NCBI GenBank assembly: GCA_025655595.1 | Contig: JAHXIO010000005.1 | Span: 310,001 to 374,000, forward strand | From: Candidatus Thiodiazotropha sp. (ex Monitilora ramsayi) | Lineage (GTDB): Bacteria; Pseudomonadota; Gammaproteobacteria; Chromatiales; Chromatiaceae | Direction of reading: 5' to 3' | Length of the DNA stretch: 64,000 nucleotides | Shown here: piece after piece, positions 8,253-18,836 of the stretch | Layout: each line of letters begins with the position of its first letter | Position numbering within the stretch: the stretch's first letter is position 1 | Translations under genes and position numbers: made by a program | Notes under the pieces: model-generated | Told to the model about the DNA's origin: nothing | The model's database searches: none | Seen by the model: the letters and a program-made list of their open reading frames with translations, nothing else

Positions 8253-10583
8253 CTAAGACCGGTTGGCGTCAGCCAGGATGCCAGTCCGTTCACCTCTGTT
8301 TGCTTCTGCATGGAGTGATTCACGTAGACTTTCTGCCGCCTCGACCATACGAGTGAGTGCCGGTACCACCTCTTCCCACTGCCGGGTCTTGAGGCCGCAA
8401 TCGGGATTGACCCATAGACGCTCCGGCGGAATACGCTTCATCGCCCGTTCCATCAGAGAGACCATCTCTGCTCTGTCGGGTATGTTGGGAGTGTGGATGT
8501 CGTAGACACCAGGTCCGATACCATTGGGGTAGTCAAAGGCCTCGAAGACATCCAGCAGTTCCATATCGGAGCGGGAGGTCTCGATGGTGATGACATCCGC
8601 ATCCATGGCGGCGATGGCCTGGATAATATCGTTGAACTCCGAATAGCACATATGGGTATGGATCTGTGTCTGATCCTTAACGCCATTGGCCATGAGCCGG
8701 AATGAGTCGATTGCCCAGTCAAGGTAGGCCTGCCACTCACGACGACGCAGGGGCAGTCCCTCGCGCAAAGCGGCCTCATCGATCTGGATGATTTGAACAC
8801 CGGCTTTTTCCAGCTCCAGGACCTCCTCACGCAGGGCAAGAGCCAACTGTTGACAGGTGTTGGCCCGGGATTGATCGTCACGAACAAATGACCAGTTGAG
8901 CATGGTAACCGGCCCGGTCAGCATGCCTTTCACCGGCTTATCTGTGAGTGACTGCGCATAGCCGATCCACTCGATAGTCATCGGGGCGGGTCTGGTGATA
9001 TCACCGTAGATGATCGGTGGCTTCACGCAGCGGGAACCGTAGGATTGGACCCAGCCTGCCTGGGTGATGGCATAGCCGTCGAGTTGATCTCCGAAGTACT
9101 CGACCATGTCGTTACGCTCCGGCTCCCCATGTACGAAAACATCGAGACCGATTGCGCGTTGTTGATCGATACAGTGCTGAATCTCCTGCCGCATGGCCGC
9201 ATGATATTCCGCTGTCGTGATATCCCCATTGCGGAAGCGAAATCGACATTGACGAATCGCCGCCGTTTGCGGAAAAGAGCCGATGGTGGTGGTGGGGAAG
9301 TCGGGCAACGACAGTTGCTGTTGTTGTAACCGGCTTCGGATCGGGTAGTCGCTTCTGCGCAGACCCATTGAATGGGTTACCTCCGTCTGGCGTTGATGGA
9401 CCTCCGTCTTATGTACCCGCTGAGACTGTTTCCGGCTGTTGATTGCGCCGGCGTTTTCCGCCAGCTGCGGCGCTACAGCCTCTCGCCCTTGCGCGAGTGC
9501 AGAGGCAATGATCTCCAGCTCATCCAGCTTTTGTATGGCGAAACTGAACCAGGATTTGATCTCTGGATCCAACCCGGTCTCCCGTTCCAGATCAACAGGC
9601 ACATGCAGCAGTGAGCAGGAGGGAGCAAGCCAGAGTCGATCACCCAGCCGGGCGTGAAGCGGCTCCAGCCAATCGAGCAGTCCGCTCAGATCGGATTTCC
9701 AGATATTGCGCCCGTCGATAATACCCAGTGAGAGAATCTTGTGGCTTGGCAGCCAGTCGATGACTTGAGCGGCCTCCTCCCGATGCTGGCTGACATCGAT
9801 ATGGATGCCGGCAACAGGGAGCTCGCAGGCCAGTATTAGATTCTCCGCCAGTTGCCCGAAGTAGGTAGTCAGCAAGAGCTTGAGTGGACAGTTCTGGAAT
9901 TGGAAGTAGGTCTTGCGCAGGGCGTGCTGCCATTCGGTGGTCAGCTCGGTGACAAGTATCGGCTCATCGATCTGCAGCCACTCGCAGCCGGCCTCGGATA
10001 ACCGGGTAAAGAGCTCATCATAGACCGGCAGCAGCCGATCCAGGAGGTCGAGTCGATTTCCCTCATCCTTCTGTTTGCCCAGCCAGAGGTAAGTCACCGG
10101 ACCCAGCACGACCGGTTTTACATGGTGGCCTTCACGCTTTGCTTCGGCGATTTGCGCCAGCAGGTTATCCGGGTTCAGGCTGAATGCCGTGTCCTGGTGG
10201 AATTCGGGCACGATGTAGTGATAGTTGGTATCGAACCACTTTGTCATCTCACCCGCGGTTTCTGGCGGAGTGTCTTTGCCGGAGCGACCGCGTGCAACGC
10301 GAAAATAGTTGTCCAGGGGGCTGATCTCTCCATGATGCTGGAAGCGGGGAGGCACATTTCCCAACAGGAAGCTGGTGTCGAGTACCTGGTCGTAGAGTGA
10401 GAAGTCCCCGATGGTCTGCCAGTCGAGCTGGTTTTGACACTGCAGGTGCGCACTACGTAACTCCCTGGCCGTCCGGGTCAATTCAGCCGGTCCGGTTTCG
10501 TCCTTCCAAAAGGCTTCCAGCGCGAATTTCAATTGACGCTGTGCGCCAATACGGGGGAATCCCAAAATATGTGTCGTAGCCAT
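8253..10583 (-). CDS. metE: Cobalamin-independent methionine synthase
   Basis: 5-methyltetrahydropteroyltriglutamate-homocysteine methyltransferase, about 776 residues, the family length. It catalyses the last step of methionine synthesis without B12. The N-terminal half opens with [23 protein letters not shown], and the C-terminal catalytic barrel has the zinc-site residues: His and Cys in [12 protein letters not shown], and Cys in NPDCGLKTR. The ATG at 10583 is preferred over 10589 because the AGGG ribosome site then sits seven bases away. The gene is divergent from metR with a 94- to 100-base shared control region, as in enteric bacteria. Confidence 0.97.
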   Translation of the reverse strand: MATTHILGFPRIGAQRQLKFALEAFWKDETGPAELTRTARELRSAHLQCQNQLDWQTIGDFSLYDQVLDTSFLLGNVPPRFQHHGEISPLDNYFRVARGRSGKDTPPETAGEMTKWFDTNYHYIVPEFHQDTAFSLNPDNLLAQIAEAKREGHHVKPVVLGPVTYLWLGKQKDEGNRLDLLDRLLPVYDELFTRLSEAGCEWLQIDEPILVTELTTEWQHALRKTYFQFQNCPLKLLLTTYFGQLAENLILACELPVAGIHIDVSQHREEAAQVIDWLPSHKILSLGIIDGRNIWKSDLSGLLDWLEPLHARLGDRLWLAPSCSLLHVPVDLERETGLDPEIKSWFSFAIQKLDELEIIASALAQGREAVAPQLAENAGAINSRKQSQRVHKTEVHQRQTEVTHSMGLRRSDYPIRSRLQQQQLSLPDFPTTTIGSFPQTAAIRQCRFRFRNGDITTAEYHAAMRQEIQHCIDQQRAIGLDVFVHGEPERNDMVEYFGDQLDGYAITQAGWVQSYGSRCVKPPIIYGDITRPAPMTIEWIGYAQSLTDKPVKGMLTGPVTMLNWSFVRDDQSRANTCQQLALALREEVLELEKAGVQIIQIDEAALREGLPLRRREWQAYLDWAIDSFRLMANGVKDQTQIHTHMCYSEFNDIIQAIAAMDADVITIETSRSDMELLDVFEAFDYPNGIGPGVYDIHTPNIPDRAEMVSLMERAMKRIPPERLWVNPDCGLKTRQWEEVVPALTRMVEAAESLRESLHAEANRGERTGILADANRS

Positions 10584-10630
10584 ATGCATACCCTGTCAGG
10601 TGGAACAAAAACAGGGATTGTATTTCGTGG

Positions 10631-10651
10631 AATCATGAAAATATAATGATT
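10631..10651. promoter_or_regulatory. Candidate MetR (LysR-type) operator in the metE-metR intergenic region
   Basis: AATCAT and ATGATT form a perfect 6-bp dyad separated by nine bases, and the inner T and A fit the T-N11-A pattern of LysR-type operators. It does not match the enterobacterial TGAA-N5-TTCA consensus exactly. Its position between the divergent metE and metR supports a role for MetR; binding is inference. Confidence 0.45.
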
Positions 10652-10683
10652 AATATTGTAAAAACTATGAGTATTACTAATAG

Positions 10684-11601
10684 ATGATTGAGCTGTCCCA
10701 TCTCAAGATCGTCGCTTCACTGGAGCGTCACGGCACCCTGACGGCAGCCGCAAACGCCCTCTGTCTCAGCCAGTCGGCGCTCTCCCATCAGATACGCTAT
10801 CTGGAGAAGAAGCTGGGTATCACCATCTGGCAAAAGGAGGGTCGCAGATTGAGGCTGACCCGGGCAGGAAAGTCTCTGTTAGGCGCTGCGAAACAGATCC
10901 TCCCCCTGGTTGACCAGGCGGAACTGAAACTGCAGGCCATGGCCGACGGCAGGTTGGGTCAACTGCGAATCGGCGTGGAGTGTTATCCCTGCTACGAGTG
11001 GTTGACCGGTGTAATCGCGTCTTATCTGAGAGAGGAGCCGGACGTGGATGTGGATATTATTCACCAGTTTCAGTTCACCGGGCTCAATGGATTGCAGAAT
11101 CGTCATATTGACCTTCTGGTGACACCGGACAGGATCGCTCAGCCCGGTATCGCCTTCGAGATCCTGTTTGAATATGAGCTGGTGCTGCTGGTGTCGGAGA
11201 CCCATCGTCTGGCGGTGAACCACCATGTAGTGCCGGAGCAGATAGGGCAGGAGACCTTGATTACGTTTCCTGTGGCAGCGGAACGACTGGATATACTGAC
11301 CCGTTTTCTCTGGCCGGGTGATGTCCGGCCCCAATCACTGAAACCGATTGAGTCGATCGAGATTATGCTGCAACTGGTCTCATTTAACCGTGGGGTATGT
11401 GCACTGCCGCTGTGGTTGGCGGAGAGGGTCTGCCAACGCTTGCCGCTGAAGTGGCTGCATCTGGGAAAGAGGGGTGTGCACTCGGCGCTCTATGCGGCGT
11501 TTCGAGATGAAGACGCCGAGCTGGCCTATCTGCAACATTTCTTGCAAATGGGTCGTCACTTTGAAGCTGTAGGGTTGTCGGAGTCGTTAGAGTATTTGTG
11601 A
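10684..11601 (+). CDS. metR: LysR-type transcriptional activator MetR
   Basis: A 305-residue LysR-type regulator that activates metE and usually other methionine genes with homocysteine as coactivator. The N-terminal winged helix-turn-helix is clear (residues 2-60: LKIVASLERHGTLTAAAN.LCLSQSALSHQI), followed by the linker helix and a periplasmic-binding-like effector domain (about 90-300). The divergent position from metE is the classic arrangement and makes this assignment strong. It probably also represses its own promoter. Confidence 0.93.
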   Translation: MIELSHLKIVASLERHGTLTAAANALCLSQSALSHQIRYLEKKLGITIWQKEGRRLRLTRAGKSLLGAAKQILPLVDQAELKLQAMADGRLGQLRIGVECYPCYEWLTGVIASYLREEPDVDVDIIHQFQFTGLNGLQNRHIDLLVTPDRIAQPGIAFEILFEYELVLLVSETHRLAVNHHVVPEQIGQETLITFPVAAERLDILTRFLWPGDVRPQSLKPIESIEIMLQLVSFNRGVCALPLWLAERVCQRLPLKWLHLGKRGVHSALYAAFRDEDAELAYLQHFLQMGRHFEAVGLSESLEYL

Positions 11602-11723
11602 TACGCCACTTGCTGAAAGGATTGTCCAGTATGATCGGTTCAAACACTGATCTCTGTGGGTAATAGGTGAATCCTGTTTATGAGAGAGTGACCCTAAGAC
11701 GGAACAGTTAAAAGGTATGCAGC

Positions 11724-13100
11724 ATGGCTATCAGCGTATTCGATCTTTTTAAGGTTGGCATCGGGCCTTCCAGTTCTCATACCGTGGGACCGATGTTGGC
11801 TGCCGGCAGGTTTATGGAGCAGCTCTCAGCAGTAGATGCTCAACGAGAGTTATCGCGGGTTACTATCGAACTTTTCGGTTCACTTGGTGCGACCGGCAAA
11901 GGTCATGGTACGGACAAGGCGCTGATACTCGGCCTGATGGGGAAAAAACCGGAAACGGTGGAAGTATCGGCGGTGCCCGATCTTATCGACTCGGTTCGCA
12001 GCACCCATAAAATAGAGATCTCTCATGGGCACTTTCTCGATTTCGATCCTGATCGGGACCTGATCTTTCATCGCCAACAACAACTCGACTTCCATGCTAA
12101 TGGCATGGTGTTTGCCGCCAGAGACAGCAGTGAACACTTGCTGTTTCAACGTCGTTTCTATTCAGTGGGAGGTGGCTTTGTGGTGCAAGAGAATGCCCAG
12201 GGAGAACCTGTCATTGTTGAGGATCAGACTCTTCTGACATATCCGTTCGACTCTGGAGATGGACTGCTTGCCCTGTGTGAGGAGCATGGACTGTCAATCA
12301 GTCAGTTGATGCTGGAGAATGAAAAGGCTTGGCGAAGTGAATCAGAAACCAGGAATCACCTGTTAGAGATCTGGCGTGTCATGCAGCAGTGTGTCGATCG
12401 TGGTTGTGTTACAGAAGGTGTACTGCCAGGCGGGCTCAAGGTGAAACGCCGGGCACCGCGGCTGTTTCGACAGCTCAGTTGTGAGGCCGAGATCAATAAC
12501 GTCCCCCTGGGTACCATGGATTGGGTCAATCTGTTTGCACTTGCGGTTAATGAAGAGAATGCCGGTGGCGGTCGGGTGGTCACCGCTCCCACTAACGGGG
12601 CTGCCGGTGTTATTCCTTCAGTGTTGCACTACTACTGGCGCTTTTCGCCGGGTGCCAGTGAAGAGGGCGTGGTGCGCTTTCTGCTCTGTGCGGGCGCCAT
12701 CGGCATTCTCTATAAAATAAATGCTTCGATCTCTGGCGCCGAAGTCGGTTGCCAGGGTGAGGTGGGGGCGGCCTGCTCAATGGCGGCAGGGGCGTTGACT
12801 GAAGTGCTGGGCGGTACCCCCAGGCAGGTGGAAAATGCGGCTGAAATCGGTATGGAACACAACCTGGGACTGACATGCGATCCGGTCGGTGGCCTGGTGC
12901 AGGTTCCATGCATCGAGCGTAACGCCATGGGAGCGGTAAAGGCGATCAATGCTGCCCGTATGGCTCTGCGGGGAGACGGTTCCCATTTTGTCTCACTGGA
13001 CAAGGTGATCAAGACCATGCGGGAGACCGGGGCGGACATGCAGACAAAATACAAGGAGACCTCCAGGGGTGGGTTGGCGGTAAACCTTGTCGAGTGCTGA
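11724..13100 (+). CDS. sdaA: L-serine dehydratase, iron-sulfur type
   Basis: A 458-residue single-chain L-serine ammonia-lyase that deaminates L-serine to pyruvate. The N-terminal beta domain begins [21 protein letters not shown], the SDH signature. The alpha domain has the Fe-S cysteines in [17 protein letters not shown] and [19 protein letters not shown]. Full length is typical of the fused proteobacterial enzyme. It stands alone, with no serine transporter nearby. Placed beside the metE/metR locus it could tie serine/C1 supply to methionine metabolism, but no shared operator is seen. Confidence 0.95.
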   Translation: MAISVFDLFKVGIGPSSSHTVGPMLAAGRFMEQLSAVDAQRELSRVTIELFGSLGATGKGHGTDKALILGLMGKKPETVEVSAVPDLIDSVRSTHKIEISHGHFLDFDPDRDLIFHRQQQLDFHANGMVFAARDSSEHLLFQRRFYSVGGGFVVQENAQGEPVIVEDQTLLTYPFDSGDGLLALCEEHGLSISQLMLENEKAWRSESETRNHLLEIWRVMQQCVDRGCVTEGVLPGGLKVKRRAPRLFRQLSCEAEINNVPLGTMDWVNLFALAVNEENAGGGRVVTAPTNGAAGVIPSVLHYYWRFSPGASEEGVVRFLLCAGAIGILYKINASISGAEVGCQGEVGAACSMAAGALTEVLGGTPRQVENAAEIGMEHNLGLTCDPVGGLVQVPCIERNAMGAVKAINAARMALRGDGSHFVSLDKVIKTMRETGADMQTKYKETSRGGLAVNLVEC

Positions 13101-13284
13101 TATGTTTACCAGCTTGGGGTCTTGGCGGTAACGATGGAATCAGTGTTGACAGCCTGAAAGGCGTGAAGCTGAAGAATAGGTATTTTCACTTATTTTTACA
13201 ACAGAACAACCCAACTAGAATGAGTAAAACTATAATAATGATCACTCAAGCAATAACAATGATGGATAGATAGGGATAATTGCC

Positions 13285-13998
13285 ATGTCTGATATGGTCA
13301 GGAATGAACGTTTCTTAACCTGGGGCGAGGCATGTCGCTATGTTGGGGATGAGCGCGTTCTCAACGAAACTGATGAGCTCTATTTTCAATACAACGGGTT
13401 CGCTTCCGTTGAGATGGGTGAAAAGTCTTACGATAGGGTACACGTCAATGGTTTTCTGCGTCTCTACCCTACCGATGTTAAGGACTTGAGAAACCATATG
13501 CCTGTGGGCTGCAACAGCGCTCTGGTCAATGGATTCATGGCAATCAACGGTAGTTTCACCAAGGATCTGTTGGAGAAGTTCATCGTTTTTGACGATGAAT
13601 TGACCATCGGTATAACGGGTGATGATTCACCGCATCATGATCTCGACTACCCTTCCAGTATCTACTTCCGTGAATCGGATCTTTTGAAAATCTGTGAACG
13701 CTTCGGCCTGAATCCAGCAGGTGCCGAGTCCGATTCGATCCCTCACTCACAGAAACTGGAGAGAGAAGAGGATCTGCTTCGTACGGTCGGAGCGCTCTCC
13801 TGTTTGCTGGCTAAGGAGCGGGGGGTTGATATCACCAATGAGTGGCACCACCTATCCGACTCTTTCATTGATGAGCTGTTCGATATCATGCGTGAAATGG
13901 GAATTTCCACCGAAGGTAAAAACAAGTTTGTCGTAGAACGGCTCATCTCCGAAGGTGTGAGGTTTGTTCATAATCGATCGATCGACGGGAAGATTTGA
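13285..13998 (+). CDS. Uncharacterised cytoplasmic protein
   Basis: A 237-residue protein I do not recognise. It has no signal peptide or membrane segment. The N-terminal third (FLTWGEACRYVGDERVLNE) looks helical. The middle part has a run DDSPHHDLDYPSSIYFRESDLLKICERFGL that suggests a compact alpha/beta domain. The C-terminal 80 residues are helical and charged. The ATG has an AGGG ribosome site 11 bases upstream, composition matches the neighbours, and no stop-prone stretch is seen, so it is very probably real. It is flanked by the serine dehydratase and the suf region without obvious operon linkage. Confidence 0.7.
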   Translation: MSDMVRNERFLTWGEACRYVGDERVLNETDELYFQYNGFASVEMGEKSYDRVHVNGFLRLYPTDVKDLRNHMPVGCNSALVNGFMAINGSFTKDLLEKFIVFDDELTIGITGDDSPHHDLDYPSSIYFRESDLLKICERFGLNPAGAESDSIPHSQKLEREEDLLRTVGALSCLLAKERGVDITNEWHHLSDSFIDELFDIMREMGISTEGKNKFVVERLISEGVRFVHNRSIDGKI

Positions 13999-14260
13999 TC
14001 GGATCAATACACGGGTCGTGCGGGTTCAATCTTGTGGGTATAACCGTCCCATATCCCTGTGACGCTAGCGGTAATAGGCAGGTGACAGTTGTCGACGTTG
14101 AATTAACTGCCTGATTACATAACCTATTATTTCTACTTCATTTATTGGTGTTTTTATCCCCTGTTTTTCGATTGGGTATAATCCTTGCAAATCACAATAC
14201 CTGACTATATTACTATGTTATTAGTTTTGTAGTGCCAGATCCGAATCGGGAGGTGACTTG

Positions 14261-14464
14261 ATGAAGGGGTATAAGCAGTTGTTTTCAAGCCGGTGTTGCG
14301 GTGGACCCATTCTTGCCATGGCTCTGTTATGCATAGGGTTTGGCATCATCTTCCAAATGATCTCTGCCGGCCTGCTGGGCTTGGTTTTTTTATCAGTGGG
14401 CCTATTCACAGAGATGTTCTGTCTCTATCTGGGACTCAGACGTTGTCCCGATCCTCACAGTTAA
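14261..14464 (+). CDS. Small two-helix membrane protein
   Basis: A 67-residue protein with two hydrophobic segments (PILAMALLCIGFGIIFQMI and GLLGLVFLSVGLFTEMF) and a cysteine pair near each end. An excellent ribosome site, GGGAGGTGA, lies five bases before the ATG and supports translation. It ends 60 bases before sufB and may be the first gene of the suf transcript, but its role is unknown and I know of no standard suf partner like it. Confidence 0.6.
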   Translation: MKGYKQLFSSRCCGGPILAMALLCIGFGIIFQMISAGLLGLVFLSVGLFTEMFCLYLGLRRCPDPHS

Positions 14465-14527
14465 GCCGATATCTCAAGGTATATCGAGCCAACACAAAAA
14501 AATGACCGGAAATTCGTGGAGTATTTT

Positions 14528-15973
14528 ATGGGTCTTCCCAACGCTGAGATGGATGATGTAGTCGGTAAGGAATACGCGCAGGGTTTCGTAACGGATATCG
14601 AATCCGATACGCTGCCGCCTGGACTTGACGAAGATGTCATCCGTGCTATTTCGGAACGCAAGTGCGAACCCTCATGGATGCTCGAAAGGCGCTTGTCCGC
14701 CTACCGCCATTGGCTGACGATGCAGGAACCGAATTGGTCATCGGTCAAGCATCCATCAATCGATTTTCAGGCCATATCCTACTATTCATCTCCCAAGCAA
14801 CGCCCTGAATTGGACAGTCTTGACCAAGTGGATCCTGAGCTGCTGTCGACTTATGAGAAGCTGGGTATTCCCATCGACGAGCAGAAGGCCTTGGCGGGCG
14901 TAGCGGTTGATGCGGTGTTCGATAGTGTCTCTGTGGCAACCACATTTCGGCACACGTTGGCCGAGGCCGGTGTCATCTTCTGTTCAATGTCGGAGGCAAT
15001 CCGCGAATATCCAGAGTTGATCAAGCAGTATCTGGGTTCAGTAGTGCCATACAAGGATAACTACTTCGCTGCACTCAACAGCGCAGTTTTCAGTGACGGT
15101 ACCTTTGTGTTTGTACCCAAAGGCGTGACCTGCCCGATGGAGCTATCTACCTACTTCCGCATCAACGAGGCCAAGACCGGTCAGTTTGAACGTACGCTGA
15201 TCGTCGCAGAAGAGAGGAGTCAGGTGAGTTACCTTGAAGGTTGCACTGCACCCATGCGTGATGAGAACCAGCTGCATGCAGCGGTAGTGGAGTTGGTGGC
15301 GCTGGAAGATGCCAGAATCAAGTACTCCACGGTACAGAACTGGTATCCGGGAGATGCCAAGGGACGCGGCGGTATTTACAACTTCGTCACTAAACGTGGA
15401 GACTGCCGGGGTGATCGATCCCATATCTCGTGGACACAAGTGGAGACTGGATCAGCGGTCACCTGGAAATATCCCAGTTGCATATTACGTGGTAGAGACT
15501 CGGTAGGCGAATTCTATTCGGTGGCTGTCACCAAAGGGCATCAGCAGGCGGATACCGGCACAAAAATGATTCACATCGGTGAGAACAGCCGCAGCACGAT
15601 TGTCTCCAAGGGTATCTCCGCTATGCGTGGAAGCAATGCCTACAGGGGATTGGTTCGAGTGGCGGCCAAAGCAGAGAACGCCCGTAATCACACACAGTGC
15701 GACTCGCTCTTAATCGGAGACCGTTGTGCCGCACATACTTTTCCCTATATCGAGGTGAAGAATCCGACAGCACAGGTTGAGCATGAGGCGACCACCTCCA
15801 AGGTGAGTGATGACCAGCTTTTCTATTGCAGGCAGCGAGGATTATCGGAAGAGGATGCCGTATCCATGATCATCAACGGATTCTGTAAAGAGGTATTCAA
15901 TGAGTTACCGATGGAGTTTGCTGTGGAGGCGCAGAAACTGCTTGCTGTCAGCCTGGAAGGGGCAGTTGGGTAA
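14528..15973 (+). CDS. sufB: Fe-S cluster assembly scaffold SufB
   Basis: A 481-residue SufB. With SufC and SufD it forms the SufBC2D scaffold on which Fe-S clusters are built in the cytosol. The family's C-terminal beta-helix and the conserved cysteine in [16 protein letters not shown] are present, and the last segment ([17 protein letters not shown]) is diagnostic. The ATG at 14528 is preferred because GGAG lies six bases upstream; a GTG at 14516 would make it four residues longer. It starts the suf cluster. No IscR- or SufR-type regulator precedes it in the window. Confidence 0.95.
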   Translation: MGLPNAEMDDVVGKEYAQGFVTDIESDTLPPGLDEDVIRAISERKCEPSWMLERRLSAYRHWLTMQEPNWSSVKHPSIDFQAISYYSSPKQRPELDSLDQVDPELLSTYEKLGIPIDEQKALAGVAVDAVFDSVSVATTFRHTLAEAGVIFCSMSEAIREYPELIKQYLGSVVPYKDNYFAALNSAVFSDGTFVFVPKGVTCPMELSTYFRINEAKTGQFERTLIVAEERSQVSYLEGCTAPMRDENQLHAAVVELVALEDARIKYSTVQNWYPGDAKGRGGIYNFVTKRGDCRGDRSHISWTQVETGSAVTWKYPSCILRGRDSVGEFYSVAVTKGHQQADTGTKMIHIGENSRSTIVSKGISAMRGSNAYRGLVRVAAKAENARNHTQCDSLLIGDRCAAHTFPYIEVKNPTAQVEHEATTSKVSDDQLFYCRQRGLSEEDAVSMIINGFCKEVFNELPMEFAVEAQKLLAVSLEGAVG

Positions 15974-16007
15974 TGAATTACTTTAGTATTCAATGTGAGG
16001 TTTCAGG

Positions 16008-16760
16008 ATGTTAACAATCAAGAATCTGACCGCCAGTGTGGACGGTAAAGAGATACTCAAGGGAATAGATTTGACTGTTAGGGCTGGTGAGGTGCATGCC
16101 ATTATGGGCCCTAACGGATCAGGCAAAAGTACATTGGCGCATATCCTGTCAGGGCGGGACGGATATGAGGTAACAGGTGGTGAGATTGTCTACAAAGGTC
16201 AGGATCTATTGTCGCTTGAGACGGAAGTTCGAGCACAAGCGGGAATTTTTCTCGCCATGCAGTATCCGGTCGAATTGCCGGGTGTGAATAACATGACATT
16301 TCTGCGTGAGTCGATGAACGCAATCAGGCGTTCCCGTGGTGAGGATGAGATCGATGCGGTCAGCTTCATGAAGCAGGTGCGCAAGAAGGCGGCCCAGGTA
16401 AAGCTTGATCCAAAACTTTTGAAACGTTCAGTCAATGCGGGTTTCTCAGGTGGTGAAAAGAAACGTAACGAGATCCTGCAGATGGCTATGTTGGAACCCT
16501 ATCTGGCGATTCTGGACGAGACGGATTCAGGCCTCGATATCGATGCGTTACGTACAGTGGCCGATGGTGTGAATCTGTTGCGCTCACCGGAACGGTCGAT
16601 GATTGTGGTAACCCATTACCAGAGGCTCTTGGAATATATCGAGCCGGACCGTGTGCACGTGCTGGTCGGTGGTCGCATTATTCGCTCCGGCGGGAAGGAG
16701 TTGGCATTGGAGCTGGAAGCCAGGGGTTACAGTTGGTTGGTGGAGGAGGCAGCCGCATGA
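16008..16760 (+). CDS. sufC: Fe-S assembly ATPase SufC
   Basis: A 250-residue ABC-type ATPase of the SufBC2D complex, cytosolic and without membrane domains. Walker A is MGPNGSGKST, the signature loop is GFSGGEKKRNEI, and Walker B/D-loop is AILDETDSGLDIDAL. ATP-driven dimerisation of SufC remodels the SufB-SufD interface for cluster formation. It begins 34 bases after sufB and its stop overlaps the start of sufD by four bases. Confidence 0.96.
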   Translation: MLTIKNLTASVDGKEILKGIDLTVRAGEVHAIMGPNGSGKSTLAHILSGRDGYEVTGGEIVYKGQDLLSLETEVRAQAGIFLAMQYPVELPGVNNMTFLRESMNAIRRSRGEDEIDAVSFMKQVRKKAAQVKLDPKLLKRSVNAGFSGGEKKRNEILQMAMLEPYLAILDETDSGLDIDALRTVADGVNLLRSPERSMIVVTHYQRLLEYIEPDRVHVLVGGRIIRSGGKELALELEARGYSWLVEEAAA

Positions 16761-18058
16761 ACCAGCAGGTAGAGAGTTACGGGCAGGTGGTTAAACAATA
16801 TATAGGCAACCTGCCAAAGGGTGATGGTGACTGGCTATCTGAACTCCGTCAGAAGGCGGCAAAGAGATTTGCAGGTCTCGGGTTTCCTCATGCAAAACTT
16901 GAAACTTGGAAGTATACCGGTATCGATGGTCTGCTCAGTCAGGAGTTCGAGGTGGACGATACCTCGCCAGAATATGCCGAACACACTGTTCTGCAACAGT
17001 TCTTACAGGAGCCTGTGTCCGGTCGTCTGGTATTTGTCGATGGTGTCTATCAGGCAGATCTTTCTCACTGTGAATCGGCGGGTGTCAGTATCGGTAGCCT
17101 ACACGCTGCGATGGTCTTGGCAGACAGTACCGTTCTTAAAAAAACGGGTTCGCTATCCGGCGTGGGGGAACATGGGTTTGCTGCCATGAACCTCGCTACA
17201 GTTCACGATGGCGCTGTCATTCATATCGCGGCCGATACCGAGCTAAAGCGACCCATTGAGTTATTGCACGTCACGACCAGGGGTGCTGAAGGTAAAGCCT
17301 TACGGAGTCGTCATCTCATTGTGGTGGAAGCGGGTACATCAGCAAATCTGGTCGAGCGTTATGTGGCCCTGGACGATACCACCTATTTCAACAATACGGT
17401 GTGTGAGCTCTTTATTGAGGAAGGAGCAAAATTAACCCATCAGCGTGTGCAGCTCGAGAGTACTCAGGCCTATCATATGAGTGATCTCCATCTCGAGTTG
17501 AAGGCTAATGCCCACTACCACGGTATATACGCAGCAATCGGCGCGGCGTGGTCTCGCACAAGCGTGCATAACCGTTTTTCTGATCAGAATGCCAACTGTG
17601 AGTTGGATGGGCTCTATATGGCGGACAACGGGCAGCTGACGGATTTTCATCTCGATGTGGATCATGCAGTTCCTCACTGTGACAGCAGGGAGAATTTCAG
17701 AGGCGTACTGCACGGTGCCGGAAAGGCGGTATTCGATGGCTTGATTCAGGTGAGAGAGCAGGCACAAAAGAGTAATGCGAATCTGCACAATGCCAACCTG
17801 GTGCTATCGCGTAGAGCGGAGGTGGATACCAAGCCGCAACTGGTGATTCTTGCCGATGACGTGCAGTGCAGTCACGGCACAACAGTAGGGCAACTCGATC
17901 CCGAAGCTGTTTACTATCTTCGATCAAGAGGACTGAGCGAGCGAGAGGCGCGTCGCTTGTTATGCCTCGGTTTTGCCAGTGAGATTATTGATCGGTTTGA
18001 GAGTGAAACGCTGAGACTTCAGCTGACTGAAGTGATTCGGCAGCGGATTCAAGGCTAA
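16757..18058 (+). CDS. sufD: Fe-S cluster assembly protein SufD
   Basis: A 433-residue SufD, paralogue of SufB and partner in the scaffold, needed for iron entry. The ATG at 16757 overlaps the sufC stop as ATGA, so coupling is clear; the open frame upstream (from 16733) is inside sufC. The family C-terminus is well kept: DDVQCSHGTTVGQLDPEAVYYLRSRGL contains the histidine that corresponds to the functional His near residue 360 of the E. coli protein. The N-terminal region begins helical (GDWLSELRQKAAKRFAGLGFPH), as usual. Confidence 0.95.
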   Translation: MNQQVESYGQVVKQYIGNLPKGDGDWLSELRQKAAKRFAGLGFPHAKLETWKYTGIDGLLSQEFEVDDTSPEYAEHTVLQQFLQEPVSGRLVFVDGVYQADLSHCESAGVSIGSLHAAMVLADSTVLKKTGSLSGVGEHGFAAMNLATVHDGAVIHIAADTELKRPIELLHVTTRGAEGKALRSRHLIVVEAGTSANLVERYVALDDTTYFNNTVCELFIEEGAKLTHQRVQLESTQAYHMSDLHLELKANAHYHGIYAAIGAAWSRTSVHNRFSDQNANCELDGLYMADNGQLTDFHLDVDHAVPHCDSRENFRGVLHGAGKAVFDGLIQVREQAQKSNANLHNANLVLSRRAEVDTKPQLVILADDVQCSHGTTVGQLDPEAVYYLRSRGLSEREARRLLCLGFASEIIDRFESETLRLQLTEVIRQRIQG

Positions 18059-18075
18059 CTCGGAGGTATGGTGTC

Positions 18076-18378
18076 ATGCCGAATCAAGCGCAAATCATAG
18101 AGGCGTTGAGAACAGTCTACGATCCGGAGATACCGGTCAATATCTACGATCTGGGTCTGATCTACAGAATTGAAGTGGATGATGCCGGTACCGTAGAGGT
18201 GGACATGACGCTGACTGCTCCTGCCTGCCCTGTAGCGGGCACATTACCACATGAAGTAGGAAGGGTGATTGATGCAGTGCCTGGGGTCAGGGATGCCACT
18301 ATCAGGTTGGTTTGGAATCCTCCCTGGACACAGGAACGAATGAGCGAAGAGGCATTACTCCAGCTTGGGATGCTTTAG
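18076..18378 (+). CDS. sufT: SufT/MIP18-type (DUF59) Fe-S assembly factor
   Basis: A 100-residue DUF59 (MIP18-like) protein. The motif TVYDPEIPVNIYDLGLIYRI at residues 13-32 and the reactive-type cysteine in LTAPACPVAGTLP are the family marks. SufT proteins help mature Fe-S proteins under high demand and often sit in suf operons of non-enteric bacteria. It starts 17 bases after sufD with GGAGG in between, so it is co-transcribed. Confidence 0.9.
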   Translation: MPNQAQIIEALRTVYDPEIPVNIYDLGLIYRIEVDDAGTVEVDMTLTAPACPVAGTLPHEVGRVIDAVPGVRDATIRLVWNPPWTQERMSEEALLQLGML

Positions 18379-18482
18379 TCACTGTTAGGATTATAGGATT
18401 CGTGAAGATTTTGACTGTGTGGGTAGTTGATAGACGGTAAGAGATCTCAGTTAAATCTGTACCGGTAGTAGGAGGTGTTTTA

Positions 18483-18809
18483 ATGGCCATTGAGCTAACA
18501 GAAAGGGCCGCCAGTCATATTAAGAAAATGCTGACAAAAAGACCGCAGAGCGTCGGGTTTCGCATAGCGACGAAAAAGAGCGGTTGTAGCGGTTTTGCCT
18601 ATGAAGTGGATTATGCCGATAAAATCGTCCAAGAAGACATGGTGTTCGAAATACAAGGATTAGTGGTGGTGGTTGACAAGGCGAGCCTGCCCTTACTCGA
18701 TGGTATGACTGTCGACTTTGTAAAGAGTAGTCTCCTCAATGAGGGTTTTGAATTTATCAATCCAAATGTTAAGGAGATGTGCGGTTGCGGAGAGTCATTC
18801 AGTGTTTGA
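18483..18809 (+). CDS. sufA: A-type Fe-S carrier (SufA/IscA family)
   Basis: A 108-residue HesB/IscA-family carrier that passes Fe-S clusters to target proteins. The three conserved cysteines are present: one in KSGCSGFAYEVDY and two in CGCGESF at the C-terminus. AGGAGG seven bases before the ATG is a strong ribosome site. About 100 bases separate it from sufT, so an internal promoter is possible. The name sufA rests on its place in the cluster. Confidence 0.9.
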   Translation: MAIELTERAASHIKKMLTKRPQSVGFRIATKKSGCSGFAYEVDYADKIVQEDMVFEIQGLVVVVDKASLPLLDGMTVDFVKSSLLNEGFEFINPNVKEMCGCGESFSV

Positions 18810-18836
18810 TAGATGTAAAGCTCTCGGAGCAAAGAG

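Noticed and set aside
10584-10683. Cobalamin riboswitch upstream of metE
   Set aside because: The divergent spacer is only about 100 bases and lacks a B12-box-like sequence.
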